Shown piece after piece: positions 8,788 to 17,338 of a stretch of DNA of 51,143 nucleotides. A program made the translations under genes and the position numbers. Numbering within the stretch: position 1 is the stretch's first letter; each line of letters begins with the position of its first letter. The DNA lies in the NCBI GenBank assembly GCA_964418595.1, contig CAYQMF010000037.1, forward strand, positions 1-51,143. The letters run 5' to 3'. The notes below the pieces were generated by a model. It made no database searches. It saw nothing but the letters and a program-made list of their open reading frames with translations, and had not been told where the DNA came from. This DNA is from CAYQMF01 sp964418595 (GTDB lineage Bacteria > Planctomycetota > UBA1135 > UBA2386).

Positions 8788-10743
8788 ATGCGCGCCCTCG
8801 TCCCCGCCCTCCTTCTCCTGACCCCCGCCACCGCCCAGGACCCCGCGGCGCCGACCGCCCCGCGCACCCGCCCGGAGGCGACGGAATGGCGCGAGACCTC
8901 GACCAACGCCGACGTCGCGCGCTTCCTCGGGGCGCTGCGCGAACTCCCCGGCGGCACACACCTGGCGCAACGCGTCATCGGCCAGACGACCCAGGGACGC
9001 GCCATCGAAGCGGTGTACGTCGCCGCCGACACCCCCGACCCCGATGCGATCGCGCAGGGCAAGAAGCTCCGCGCACTCGTCATCGCCAACATCCACGCGG
9101 GCGAAGTGGAGGGGAAGGAGGCCGTGCAGGTGCTCGTGCGCGAGTTCGTGCTCGGCGCGCACAAGGACCTCCTCGCCAACGTGGATCTCGTCTTCGTGCC
9201 GGTGTTCAACGCCGACGGCAACGACGAGATCGACGCGAGCAACCGCGTGTCGCAGAACGGCCCCGATGGCGGCGTCGGGCGTCGCCACAACGCGCAGGAC
9301 CTCGACCTCAACCGCGACTTCGTGAAGGCCGCCGCACCCGAGACACGCGCGCTCCTGCACCTGTTCGCGGACGTCGACCCGCACCTGTTCATGGACCTGC
9401 ACACCACGAACGGCTCCTACCACGGCTACCACCTCACCTACTCGCCGTCGCTCAGCCCCAACGTCGCGCCACCGCTCGCGTCGTTCATGCACGACGAGTA
9501 CATCCCCGCGGTGCGCGCCCGCATGCTCGCCCGGCACGGCCTGCGCATCTTCGACTACGGCAACTTCGAGCGCGGCGAGCGCCAGGGCGGCTGGTTCACC
9601 TTCAGCGCCGAGCCGCGCCTCGTGTTCAACTACGCCGGCCTGCGGCACTGCGTGAGCGTGTTGTCGGAGGCCTACAGCTACCTGCCCTTCGAGCAGCGCA
9701 TCGCCGTGACGCGCGCGTTCGTGCTCGAGTGCCTCGGCGAACTCGTCGCGCGGCAGGAACAGGTGCGGAAGCTGAAGGCCGACGCCGTGGCGACCGCCGT
9801 CGCACGGTCGGTGCCGTTCCGCTTCGACACGACCTTCGCCCCGCCCGTCGACGGCGAGATCCTGGTCGGCAGCGTCACCCGCCAGGCCATCCCTGGGCGC
9901 GGCACCCGGCTCATCGCCAACGCCGAGTACCAGGCGCTGCCCACCAAGATCGCGGTGCGCTTCGTCGCGAAGCAGGAGCTGGCCATGCCCGCGGCCTGGG
10001 CCGTGGTCGGCGACCGCCCCCTGGTGGCGCAGCTCCTGCTTGCACATGGTCTCCACGTCGCCCGCCTCGCCCGACCGTTCGCGGCCCGCGGCGACGAACT
10101 CCGGGTCGACGAGCTGTCGCGGCAACGCGCACCCTTCCAGGGTCGTCGACTGGTCAAGCTCGCCGGCACGTTGCGCGCGGGCACCTTCGACCTGCCTGCG
10201 GGCACCCTGATCGTCCGTGCCGACCAGCCCCTCTCCCGGCTGGCCGCCACCCTCCTCGAAGGCCTGAGCGACGACGGTCTCGCCACCTGGGGTTTCTTCG
10301 ACGACGCGATCGCGCGCGCCGCCGACCAGGGTGACACCGCGCTGTGCTATCCCGTGCTGCGTCTGGGCGCCCTGCCGCCCACCGACGATCTCTCGCCGAT
10401 CGCGCCGGACCCCAGCGTGTTCCCCTCGGGCGTGCCGTACACCCCCGTGCCGCCCGGCCTCACGGCGCAGATCAGCCTGCGCATCGCCATCGCCGCACCC
10501 GGGCTCATGAAGCCCGGCCGCGGCTTCGAGTCCGAACCGACCTGGGAAGGCCGCAGCCTGCGCTGGTTCGTCGGCGCCCGGCAGATCGACACCAACGCCG
10601 ACCTCGAAACCTCCCTGGTCACGCTCGCCGGCAAGAAGGCCCTCGTCCTGCGCCCCGACCCGGGCGTCTTCCACCGCGAGATCCTCGACCTCGTGGAGAC
10701 CGCGCACCGGCTCGGGATCGAGCACGTGCACCTGGCGCGGTAG
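8788..10743 (+). CDS. Exported M14-family zinc carboxypeptidase-like protein
   Basis: The 651-residue protein starts with a signal peptide (MRALVPALLLLTPATAQ) at ATG 8788. The M14 zinc site is HAGEVEG (His103, Glu106) with the third ligand in MDLHTTNGS (His205). DLNRDF (Asn175, Arg176) provides the carboxylate-binding residues of the family. The first 320 residues form the catalytic domain; the remaining 330 are beta-rich and not recognised. It probably trims peptides from the C-terminus outside the cytoplasm, although some M14 relatives act on cell-wall peptides or are amidases. It follows fabH by 43 bp and converges with the LOG gene. Confidence 0.85.
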   Translation: MRALVPALLLLTPATAQDPAAPTAPRTRPEATEWRETSTNADVARFLGALRELPGGTHLAQRVIGQTTQGRAIEAVYVAADTPDPDAIAQGKKLRALVIANIHAGEVEGKEAVQVLVREFVLGAHKDLLANVDLVFVPVFNADGNDEIDASNRVSQNGPDGGVGRRHNAQDLDLNRDFVKAAAPETRALLHLFADVDPHLFMDLHTTNGSYHGYHLTYSPSLSPNVAPPLASFMHDEYIPAVRARMLARHGLRIFDYGNFERGERQGGWFTFSAEPRLVFNYAGLRHCVSVLSEAYSYLPFEQRIAVTRAFVLECLGELVARQEQVRKLKADAVATAVARSVPFRFDTTFAPPVDGEILVGSVTRQAIPGRGTRLIANAEYQALPTKIAVRFVAKQELAMPAAWAVVGDRPLVAQLLLAHGLHVARLARPFAARGDELRVDELSRQRAPFQGRRLVKLAGTLRAGTFDLPAGTLIVRADQPLSRLAATLLEGLSDDGLATWGFFDDAIARAADQGDTALCYPVLRLGALPPTDDLSPIAPDPSVFPSGVPYTPVPPGLTAQISLRIAIAAPGLMKPGRGFESEPTWEGRSLRWFVGARQIDTNADLETSLVTLAGKKALVLRPDPGVFHREILDLVETAHRLGIEHVHLAR

Positions 10744-10762
10744 GGCGCGGGGCCGGAGCCGC

Positions 10763-11347
10763 TCAGACCTTGGCGAAGCCGAGCGCATCGTCGTCCCACG
10801 CGGGCGCGGCGAGCAACGCGGGTACGATCTCCTCGACGCGCGACACGACGGTCCACATGGTGCCGTGTCGGGCGTGCATCATCCGCTCCGCGATGCACAC
10901 CTGGAGCTGCGCCACGAGCGCGTCGTAGAACCCCGCCAGGTTCGCGATCACGATCGGCTGGCCGTGGATGCCGAGGCGCTTCCAGGTGATCGCCTCGAGC
11001 AGCTCCTCCAACGTGCCACACCCGCCGGGCAGGGCCACGATCGCGTCAGCGCACTCCACCATGCGGCGCTTGCGCGTGTGCATGTCGGGCACGGTCTCGA
11101 GGAACGACACCCCGTCGTGCGCCCACTCCAGCGCCTTCATGAATTCCGGGATGATCCCGCGCACCTTGCCGCCCGCGCCCAGGGCGCCCTCGGCCAGCGC
11201 CCCCATCAGGCCGCTGCGGCCGCCGCCATACACGGTCTCGAAGCCGCGCTCGGCGAGTTCGCGGCCGAGCGCCGTGGCCGCGGTGAGGAACTCCGGGCGC
11301 GCCTGTTGGCTCGACGCGCAGTACACGCACACGGCGCGGACGGTCAT
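10763..11347 (-). CDS. LOG-family nucleoside-5'-monophosphate phosphoribohydrolase
   Basis: The 194-residue protein carries the LOG signature PGGCGTLEELLEA and the phosphate-binding VYGGGRSGLMGA. VCVYCASS at the N-terminus is also typical. Members cleave N6-substituted AMP to the free base and ribose 5-phosphate; in plants this activates cytokinins. In bacteria the physiological substrate is often unknown and may be AMP itself. Length matches the family (about 190). The ATG at 11347 has a TATCGT hexamer 7 nt upstream and no Shine-Dalgarno, suggesting a leaderless message. Confidence 0.88.
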   Translation of the reverse strand: MTVRAVCVYCASSQQARPEFLTAATALGRELAERGFETVYGGGRSGLMGALAEGALGAGGKVRGIIPEFMKALEWAHDGVSFLETVPDMHTRKRRMVECADAIVALPGGCGTLEELLEAITWKRLGIHGQPIVIANLAGFYDALVAQLQVCIAERMMHARHGTMWTVVSRVEEIVPALLAAPAWDDDALGFAKV

Positions 11348-11354
11348 CGCCGGG

Positions 11355-11360
11355 ACGATA
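11355..11360 (-). promoter_or_regulatory. Candidate -10 element (TATCGT) of the LOG gene
   Basis: On the minus strand TATCGT ends 7 nt before the ATG at 11347, the spacing expected when transcription starts at the start codon. Confidence 0.45.
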
Positions 11361-11446
11361 CGCCCGGGGCCGCACCGCCGGAACGTCGGGCTAACATCGC
11401 CTCCCGCCCGATCGTCGAGGCAGTCGGCCTCAGCCAGAACCCACAC

Positions 11447-12019
11447 ATGCAACACCGCACACTCCTCGCCCTCGTCGGCCTGTCCCTCGCGGCCCTTCCC
11501 GCGCCCACGACCACGCCCGTTCCCGGCCCCGGCGGCGTGATCGACGCCGTGCAGACCTTCCTCACCGCCATCGATGCCCGCGATGCGGAGACGCTGGCCG
11601 TCCTCGTCGACGACCAGGGCGACAACCTGCACGACTACGCCGTCGCGGGCGAGTCCACCGCGGCCGCCAGCAAGGCCACCGCGGCGTTCTTCGAGGCCGA
11701 CGCGCAGGGGCGCGGCTGGCAGGCGGGCGACAAGGCGAGCTTCGTCGCCGCGCTCACCTCCGGGACGGAAGGCACCTCCACGCGGGTGCTCAGCGTGCGC
11801 GCCAATTGCCTGAGCGAGCGCTGCAGCTACGCGATGGTCGAGTTCGAGCGCACGATCGGCGCGGGCGAGAAGGCGATCGCCATTCCCATGCGCGCCACCG
11901 CGCTCCTGCGCTACGCGCCCAGCAAGGATGGCGAGGGGAAGACCGCGGGCAAGGCGATGCCGTCGTTCAAGATCTACCACTGGCACGCCTCCCGGGGCGC
12001 GCCGGCGCACAAGCAGTAG
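11447..12019 (+). CDS. Small exported protein, possibly SnoaL/NTF2-like
   Basis: The 190-residue protein has a signal peptide (RTLLALVGLSLAALPAP). The mature part begins VIDAVQTFLTAIDARDAETLAVLVDD, a pattern seen at the start of SnoaL/DUF4440-type NTF2-like folds, where a helix packs over a curved sheet. Two Cys (CLSERC) could form a disulphide. No catalytic residues can be named. A TAACAT hexamer lies about 50 nt upstream and could be its promoter. It converges with the dehydrogenase gene. The fold assignment is weak; the exported nature is well supported. Confidence 0.6.
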   Translation: MQHRTLLALVGLSLAALPAPTTTPVPGPGGVIDAVQTFLTAIDARDAETLAVLVDDQGDNLHDYAVAGESTAAASKATAAFFEADAQGRGWQAGDKASFVAALTSGTEGTSTRVLSVRANCLSERCSYAMVEFERTIGAGEKAIAIPMRATALLRYAPSKDGEGKTAGKAMPSFKIYHWHASRGAPAHKQ

Positions 12020-12036
12020 CGGCTGGCTCGGCTTCG

Positions 12037-13080
12037 CTACTTCGCGTAGCGCGCGCGGATCCGCGGCACCAGGTACTCCGAGAACGCGGCCCGGAACTCG
12101 TGCTCCGGCCGGTAGCCGAAGTCCTTGCGCGCCGCGCTGTCGTCGACGTCGGCCGGCCAGGAGTCGACGATCGCCTGGCGCTGGCGATCGGGCGCGAACG
12201 TGATGTCGGCGCCCGGGAAGTGGCGCCGCACCTCGTCCGCGACCTCCTCCGCCGAGGGATTGAACGCAGCGAGGTTGTAGACGTGCCGCGTCAGCTTGCT
12301 GGCGTCGGCGGCAGCGAGCTGCAGCAGGGCCGTGATCGCATCGGGCATCGTCATGAACGGGATGCGCGTGTCCGGTCGCACGAAGCAGGCGTAGGGCCGC
12401 TGTGCCGCCGCCGCGTGGATCATCTCCGGCGTGTAGTCGCTGGTGCCCCCCGACGGCACCGTCTCCGCGCTGATCAGGCCGGGGAAGCGCACGCTGCGGA
12501 AGTCGACGATGTCGGCTACGCGGTCCTGTGCCAGCCAGCGGTAGTGCTTCGCGTAGTAGCGGCCGAGGTGCTCGCAGTACAGCTTGTTGCAGCCGTACAT
12601 CGTGGTCGGCTCCAGGTACTGGTCTTCCTTCACCTTCCCGGCGCGCTGTTTCGTCGCGAGGTCGCGGATCCCGTAGGCGGCGATCGAGCTCGGGAACAGG
12701 AACTTCACGCGCTGGCCGTGCGAGCGCGTTTGTTCGGCCGCGAGCCGCAGCAGGTGGATGGTGCCGCCCACGTTCACGTCGTGCGCGGTCTCCGGCGCGA
12801 ACTCGGAGCGGGTCGAGAGCAGGGCGGCGAGATGGTAGATCTCGCGGATCTCGAACATCGCGAGCAGACGCTCCAGCACCGGCACGTTGCAGATGTCGCC
12901 GACGTGCGTCGACAGGCATCGCTCGCGCAGGTCCGCCGGCAGCTCGCGCACGTCCATGGCGACGATGTTGCGGTGGCCCTTGTCCCACAGGGCGTGGATC
13001 AGTCCGTGTCCCACCTCACCGCCGGCGCCGGCGATGAGGATGGCTTCGTGGCGGCGTTCGCCGCTGCTCGTGATCGTCAT
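12037..13080 (-). CDS. SDR-type L-threonine 3-dehydrogenase / NAD-dependent epimerase family
   Basis: This is a 347-residue extended short-chain dehydrogenase. The Rossmann loop is LIAGAGGEVGHGL (16-28) and the catalytic set is Ser131/132 in FPSSIAAYG with YGCNK (Tyr162, Lys166). The stretch SGGTSDYTPEMIHAAA and the following RPDTRIPFMTMPDA are characteristic of the SDR-type threonine dehydrogenases, which oxidise L-threonine to 2-amino-3-oxobutyrate. No kbl (glycine C-acetyltransferase) is adjacent. ATG 13080 is preceded by AGAGG 8 nt upstream. It is divergent from the metal-type ABC cassette. A sugar-nucleotide epimerase is the alternative but less likely. Confidence 0.8.
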   Translation of the reverse strand: MTITSSGERRHEAILIAGAGGEVGHGLIHALWDKGHRNIVAMDVRELPADLRERCLSTHVGDICNVPVLERLLAMFEIREIYHLAALLSTRSEFAPETAHDVNVGGTIHLLRLAAEQTRSHGQRVKFLFPSSIAAYGIRDLATKQRAGKVKEDQYLEPTTMYGCNKLYCEHLGRYYAKHYRWLAQDRVADIVDFRSVRFPGLISAETVPSGGTSDYTPEMIHAAAAQRPYACFVRPDTRIPFMTMPDAITALLQLAAADASKLTRHVYNLAAFNPSAEEVADEVRRHFPGADITFAPDRQRQAIVDSWPADVDDSAARKDFGYRPEHEFRAAFSEYLVPRIRARYAK

Positions 13081-13172
13081 CCGTACCTCTGCGGGCATTG
13101 TGCCGGCACGGGCGCGCCAGTCCAGCGACCCGGTGCGGCCGGTCCAGAGCGCGATCACGCCGACGGCGGCGC

Positions 13173-13178
13173 TATCCT
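13173..13178 (+). promoter_or_regulatory. Candidate -10 element (TATCCT) of the metal-type ABC cassette
   Basis: The string gctatcctctg occurs here and again immediately before the cupin gene (35468-35478), where it sits 6 nt before the start codon. Here the first usable start (TTG 13254) is about 75 nt downstream, so a leader would be present. I found no convincing Zur-type palindrome in 13081-13253. Confidence 0.35.
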
Positions 13179-13253
13179 CTGGCGCTACCTCTTCCCCACG
13201 ATCGCTCTCGCGTTCGCCGCACCCACCGGTCCGTTCGAGTCCCGCCGCTGACC

Positions 13254-14522
13254 TTGCTCCGCACCCTCGCGCTGGTTGCCGCCGTCTCCGCCGTCCCGTA
13301 CGGGTCGGCGGTACGCCATCCGCTCGACGGTCCCGACCTCGACCTCCGGATCGCGATCACGGAGCAACGCGTCACCCTGCAGGTCCTGATGAACTTGGCG
13401 TTCGTCGACGAACTCGTGACCGTGCCGCGCGCGGATGCCTTCGCCCTGCACGAACGCGAACAGCCGTCGGTGGAACGCGCCCTCTTCGCGTGGTACCAGA
13501 CCAACACCAGGCTCGCGCTCGACGGCATCGTGGTCGCACCGACGCTCGCCGCCTTCGCCGTCGACCCGGGTGATCCGCGCTTGCTGCCCATGTTCCCGGT
13601 CATGGGCACCAAGGCGTTGATCAAGGTCCGGCTGCACCTCCAGTATTCCGCCCTGCGGGCGCCCGAGGCGGTGAACCTCGTCTGGAAGGCCTATCCGCCC
13701 AACCTCCTGAAGGGCGACACGGGTGCGCTGCCTCCGCTCGACGTGCAGGCTCTCGTCACCGCCGGCGGCACGGAGCGGGTCGTCACCCTGCGCCACGACG
13801 AACCGGAATACACCTGGCACGCGCCGCCGGACGGCACGGCGGTGCGCCTGCTCCCCGTGCCGGGGCCGCCACCGCCACCGCGCACCCTGCCGCTGCCGCT
13901 CGCCTCGCTCGGGATCCTCGTCGGTGTCGGCGTCGCGCTCCCGGCGCTGCGGCGACGGCGCCGGTACTGGCCCGCCGTACCGGTGGCCCTCGCCCTGGCG
14001 GTGTGGTGCTGGCCGCTGGCCCGCGTGACCGTGCCGGCGGGCGGCGGCGTGCGCCTCCCCACGATCGCCGACGCGCTCACGGTCTTCGCGCCGCTGCACG
14101 CCAACATCTACCGCGCCTTCGACTACACGGAGCCCTCGGACGTGTACGACGCGCTCGCGCGCAGCGTGCAGGGCGACCTCCTCGACACGCTGTATCGCGA
14201 CGTGTACCGCAGTCTCGTCATGCAGGACGAAGGCGGGGCAGTGAGCCGCGTGCAGGCGGTGCGCACGCTGCGCAGCGAGGTCGAGCACATCGGGGTCCTC
14301 GCCGATGCGCGCACGCCGGCCTTCACGCTGAGTACGCGCTGGCAGGTCGACGGTGCCGTGTTCCACTGGGGCCACCAGCACTGGCGGACCAACGAGCACA
14401 GCGCCCGCTACACGGTGATCGCCACCGACGCGGGCTGGCGGATCGCGGGCGCCGAGGTCCTCGAGCAGCGTCGCGTCGACGCCGGCGCCGATGGGCGCGC
14501 AGCGCCTGGAGAGGGACGGTGA
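13254..14522 (+). CDS. Membrane protein of unknown function, first gene of the metal-type ABC cassette
   Basis: Not assigned to a family. From TTG 13254 the 422-residue product has a signal-like N-terminus, an external domain to about residue 210, a Pro-rich hinge (VPGPPPPPRTL), two membrane helices (about 220-270) and a C-terminal domain that should again be external. That domain ends in a His cluster, HWGHQH at 371-376 followed by NEH. The stop overlaps the ATPase start (GTGA), indicating translational coupling and a role in the same transporter. Metal capture or delivery is inferred from the His cluster and the ZnuA-like protein downstream. The start is uncertain: no ATG or GTG exists between the stop-free frame and the signal peptide, leaving TTG. 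Confidence 0.65.
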   Translation: MLRTLALVAAVSAVPYGSAVRHPLDGPDLDLRIAITEQRVTLQVLMNLAFVDELVTVPRADAFALHEREQPSVERALFAWYQTNTRLALDGIVVAPTLAAFAVDPGDPRLLPMFPVMGTKALIKVRLHLQYSALRAPEAVNLVWKAYPPNLLKGDTGALPPLDVQALVTAGGTERVVTLRHDEPEYTWHAPPDGTAVRLLPVPGPPPPPRTLPLPLASLGILVGVGVALPALRRRRRYWPAVPVALALAVWCWPLARVTVPAGGGVRLPTIADALTVFAPLHANIYRAFDYTEPSDVYDALARSVQGDLLDTLYRDVYRSLVMQDEGGAVSRVQAVRTLRSEVEHIGVLADARTPAFTLSTRWQVDGAVFHWGHQHWRTNEHSARYTVIATDAGWRIAGAEVLEQRRVDAGADGRAAPGEGR

Positions 14523-15178
14523 TCGCGGCGGACGACGTCACCTTCGCGTACGAGTCGGGCGGGTTCACGCTGCGCGTCCCCGCGTTGCGCATCGCCGCCG
14601 GCGAGCGCGTGGCGTGCATCGGCCCCAGCGGCAGCGGCAAGACCACGCTCCTGCATCTGCTGGCCGGGATCGAAGCGCCGCAGGCGGGCTCGGTCCGGGT
14701 GGCGGATGTCGAAGTGAGCGCCCTCGACGACCGCGCCCGCCGCGCCTTCCGCCTCGCCCGCATCGGCCTCCTCTTCCAGGAACTCGAGCTGCTCGACTAC
14801 CTGTCGGCCGGCGACAACGTGCTGCTCCCGTTCCACCTGTCCGGACAGGCACCCGACGCGGCGCAACGCGCCAGCGCCGTCGCCCTTGCCACCGCGGTCG
14901 GCATCGCACCGCTGCTCGATCGCCGTCCGCACCGGCTGAGCCAGGGCGAGCGCCAGCGCGTCGCGCTCTGCCGCGCGCTGGTGACGGCGCCGAGCCTCCT
15001 CCTCTGCGACGAGCCCACCGGCAACCTCGACCCGCGCACCGCCAGCACGGTGCTCGACCTGCTCTTCCGCGAGGCCTCGGCTCGCGGCACGACGCTCGTG
15101 CTCGTCACCCACGACCACAGCGTGCTCGCGCGCTTCGACCGCGTCGTCGACATCACGACCCTGGGAGCATCCCGATGA
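14519..15178 (+). CDS. ABC transporter ATPase, LolD/MacB type
   Basis: The 219-residue ATPase has Walker A GPSGSGKTT, Q-loop FQELELLDY, signature LSQGERQRVALCRAL, Walker B LLLCDEPTGNLD and a switch His in VTHDHS. The sequence groups with LolD, MacB and FtsE, which energise FtsX-like permeases rather than solute channels. GTG 14519 overlaps the previous stop by 4 nt and has GGAGAGG just upstream. It is expected to pair with the permease at 15175. Use of this ATPase type with a ZnuA-like lipoprotein is unusual; the zinc-regulated Zrg system of Vibrio is the closest parallel I know. Confidence 0.9.
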   Translation: MIAADDVTFAYESGGFTLRVPALRIAAGERVACIGPSGSGKTTLLHLLAGIEAPQAGSVRVADVEVSALDDRARRAFRLARIGLLFQELELLDYLSAGDNVLLPFHLSGQAPDAAQRASAVALATAVGIAPLLDRRPHRLSQGERQRVALCRALVTAPSLLLCDEPTGNLDPRTASTVLDLLFREASARGTTLVLVTHDHSVLARFDRVVDITTLGASR

Positions 15179-16353
15179 GGGGGGTTCTCTACCTCACGCT
15201 GCGGCACCTGCGCGCCAACCTGGGCCGCAGCGCGATCCTCACCGCCTGCATCGCCCTCGCCGTCTTCCTGCCCCTCGCCGGGGCCTGGCTCGTCCACCGC
15301 TACGAACGCGAACTCACGGCGCGCGCCGACGCGACGCCGATGGTGCTCGGTGCCAAGGGCAACCGCTACGACCTCGTGCTCACCGTCCTGCATCTCCGCA
15401 CGGATCCGCTCGAGACGGTGCCGTGGTCGGCCTTCGACGACCTGCGCGCCATGGGCCAGGGCGTGCCGATCCCGCTGCACCTGCGCTTCACCGCGCGCGG
15501 CCGGCCCGTGGTCGGCACGAGCCCCGAGTACTACGACCTGCGCGGGGTGCGCGCCGCGCAGGGAAGCCTGCCACTGACGCTGGGCGAGGCGTGTGTCGGC
15601 GCCGACGTCGCTCGCGACCTCGGCCTGCAACCCGGTTCCCACCTCTTCACCGATCCCGCCAAGCTGTACGACCTCACCGTCCCGCCGGCGCTCAAGCTGC
15701 ACGTCTGCGGAGTGTTGCCGCAGCTCGGCACGCCCGACGACGGCGCCGTGTTCGTCGACACCAAGACCGCGTGGATCCTCGACGGCTTCGCGCACGCGCA
15801 CGGCGACGTGCAGCAGGGCGTCGACGAGTCGATGATCCTGCGCCGCGAGGACGGCCGCGTCACCGTGAGCGAGGCGCTCATCGAGTACAACGAGATCACT
15901 CCGGCCAACGCCCCGAGCTTCCACTTCCACGGCGAACAGGCCGATCTGCCCTTGACCGCCGTTCTGTTCGTGCCGGACTCGCCCAAGGCCGCGACCATGG
16001 AGAAGGCGCGGGTCAACACCGCGGGCCGCTGGCAGATGCTGGTGCCGCTCGACGTCGTGCGCGATCTCGTCGCCTTCGTGTTCCGCATCAAGCGCCTGTT
16101 CGACGGCCTGACCGCCCTGCTCGCCAGCATCACCGTGCTGCTCACGGCCCTCGTGTTGCTGCTCGCGGCGCGGCTGCGCCGGCGCGAGATGCTCACCCTG
16201 CATCGCATGGGCTGCAGCCCGCGCACCGTCGCCGCGCTGCACGCCACGGAGATCACCCTCATCGCCGCCGCAGGCATCGCCGCCGCTGCCGTCGGCCTCC
16301 TGCTCACGCTGACCCTCCTGCCCTCGCCCACCGCATGGGTTCTTGGACCATGA
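15175..16353 (+). CDS. FtsX/MacB-type ABC permease with only three visible membrane helices
   Basis: The 392-residue protein has helix 1 at about 17-40 (SAILTACIALAVFLPLAGAW), a large external domain, helix 2 at about 309-334 and helix 3 at about 357-383, then ends within 10 residues. MacB/LolE permeases normally have four helices, so the last appears missing. Because its stop overlaps the next ATG (ATGA), the short end is probably genuine. The external domain contains FHFHGEQ (His250, His252), a possible metal site. It lacks the multi-helix channel fold of ZnuB, so transport would be by the mechanotransmission style of MacB or by a partner channel. Confidence 0.82.
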   Translation: MRGVLYLTLRHLRANLGRSAILTACIALAVFLPLAGAWLVHRYERELTARADATPMVLGAKGNRYDLVLTVLHLRTDPLETVPWSAFDDLRAMGQGVPIPLHLRFTARGRPVVGTSPEYYDLRGVRAAQGSLPLTLGEACVGADVARDLGLQPGSHLFTDPAKLYDLTVPPALKLHVCGVLPQLGTPDDGAVFVDTKTAWILDGFAHAHGDVQQGVDESMILRREDGRVTVSEALIEYNEITPANAPSFHFHGEQADLPLTAVLFVPDSPKAATMEKARVNTAGRWQMLVPLDVVRDLVAFVFRIKRLFDGLTALLASITVLLTALVLLLAARLRRREMLTLHRMGCSPRTVAALHATEITLIAAAGIAAAAVGLLLTLTLLPSPTAWVLGP

Positions 16354-17267
16354 AGCCAGCCGCCATCCTGCTCGCGCTCACCGTTGCATTCGCTGCGTGC
16401 GACCGCGGAGCCGGAACGCATCCGGCCGCGCCCGAGCCCTACGTGCTCACGACCTTCTACCCCACGACCTGGTTCGCGCAGCGCATCGCCGGCGACCACG
16501 TCGAGATCGCCTGCCCGCTGCCCGAGGGCGCCGACCCGATCTTCTGGCAGCCCTCGCGCGACGCTGTCGCGCAATACCAGGGTGCCCGGTTGGTGATCGT
16601 GAACGGCGCCGACTTCGAGCGCTGGTTGCCCACCGTCAGCCTGCCCCAGAGCCGCGTGGTCGACACCGCGGCGGGCTTCAAGGAGCGCTTCGTCCGCTTC
16701 AAGACCACGACGCACAGCCATGGCGCGGGCGGCGCACACACCCACGAAGGGATCGACGGCCACACCTGGGTCGACCCGCAGAACGCGAAGATGCAGGCCA
16801 AGGCCATCGCCGACGCGCTCGCGCGCGCGTTCCCCGCGCACGCGACGACCTTCGCCCGGAATCTCGCGGCGCTGCAGGGCGACCTCGACACCCTGGCCGC
16901 GCGTTGCGCCGAGGCGACCCCGCTGCTCGCCGGGGTCCGCCTGCTCGCCTCGCATCCCGCCTACGACTACCTCGCTGCCCGCCACGGCTGGACGATCCGC
17001 AACCTCGACCTCGATCCCGAGGCAGCCCTCACCGACGCCGACGTCGCCCTGCTGACGGCGGCCAAGGGCGACGCGGCGCGCTGCGTCCTGCTCTGGGAGG
17101 CGGCACCCACGCCAGCGAGCGACGCCCGCCTCCGCGAACTCGGCATCGCGTCGGTGCCGTTCTCGCCCGCCGAGAACCCATCGGCCGCCGACCTCGCCGC
17201 CGGCCAGGACTACCTGGCGATCATGCGCGGCAACCTGGACCGCCTGCTCGCGGCGCTGCGACCTTGA
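16350..17267 (+). CDS. ZnuA/TroA-like metal-binding lipoprotein lacking the first canonical His
   Basis: The 305-residue protein has a lipoprotein signal (LTVAFAAC, Cys17). It follows the cluster A-I metal-binding pattern: ADPIFWQPSRDA, a His-rich loop HSHGAGGAHTH (122-132), GHTWVDPQNAKM and SHPAYDYLAARHGW. In ZnuA the first motif reads ADPH; here Ile64 replaces that His, so metal coordination must differ or use the loop. The second (His138) and third His ligands remain. ATG 16350 overlaps the permease stop (ATGA). It is expected to be outside the cytoplasmic membrane, capturing Zn or Mn for the cassette. Metal identity is not determinable from sequence. Confidence 0.85.
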   Translation: MKPAAILLALTVAFAACDRGAGTHPAAPEPYVLTTFYPTTWFAQRIAGDHVEIACPLPEGADPIFWQPSRDAVAQYQGARLVIVNGADFERWLPTVSLPQSRVVDTAAGFKERFVRFKTTTHSHGAGGAHTHEGIDGHTWVDPQNAKMQAKAIADALARAFPAHATTFARNLAALQGDLDTLAARCAEATPLLAGVRLLASHPAYDYLAARHGWTIRNLDLDPEAALTDADVALLTAAKGDAARCVLLWEAAPTPASDARLRELGIASVPFSPAENPSAADLAAGQDYLAIMRGNLDRLLAALRP

Positions 17268-17338
17268 GCGGAGGGTGGCCGGCCCGTCGTGCCGAAGCTA
17301 CGGTTGGGGTCGGCCTCCTGCCGTGGACGCCACCGACC

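Noticed and set aside
13081..13253. Zur operator upstream of the metal-type cassette
   Set aside because: I looked for an AT-rich inverted repeat of the Zur type and found none; the only notable element is TATCCT at 13173.
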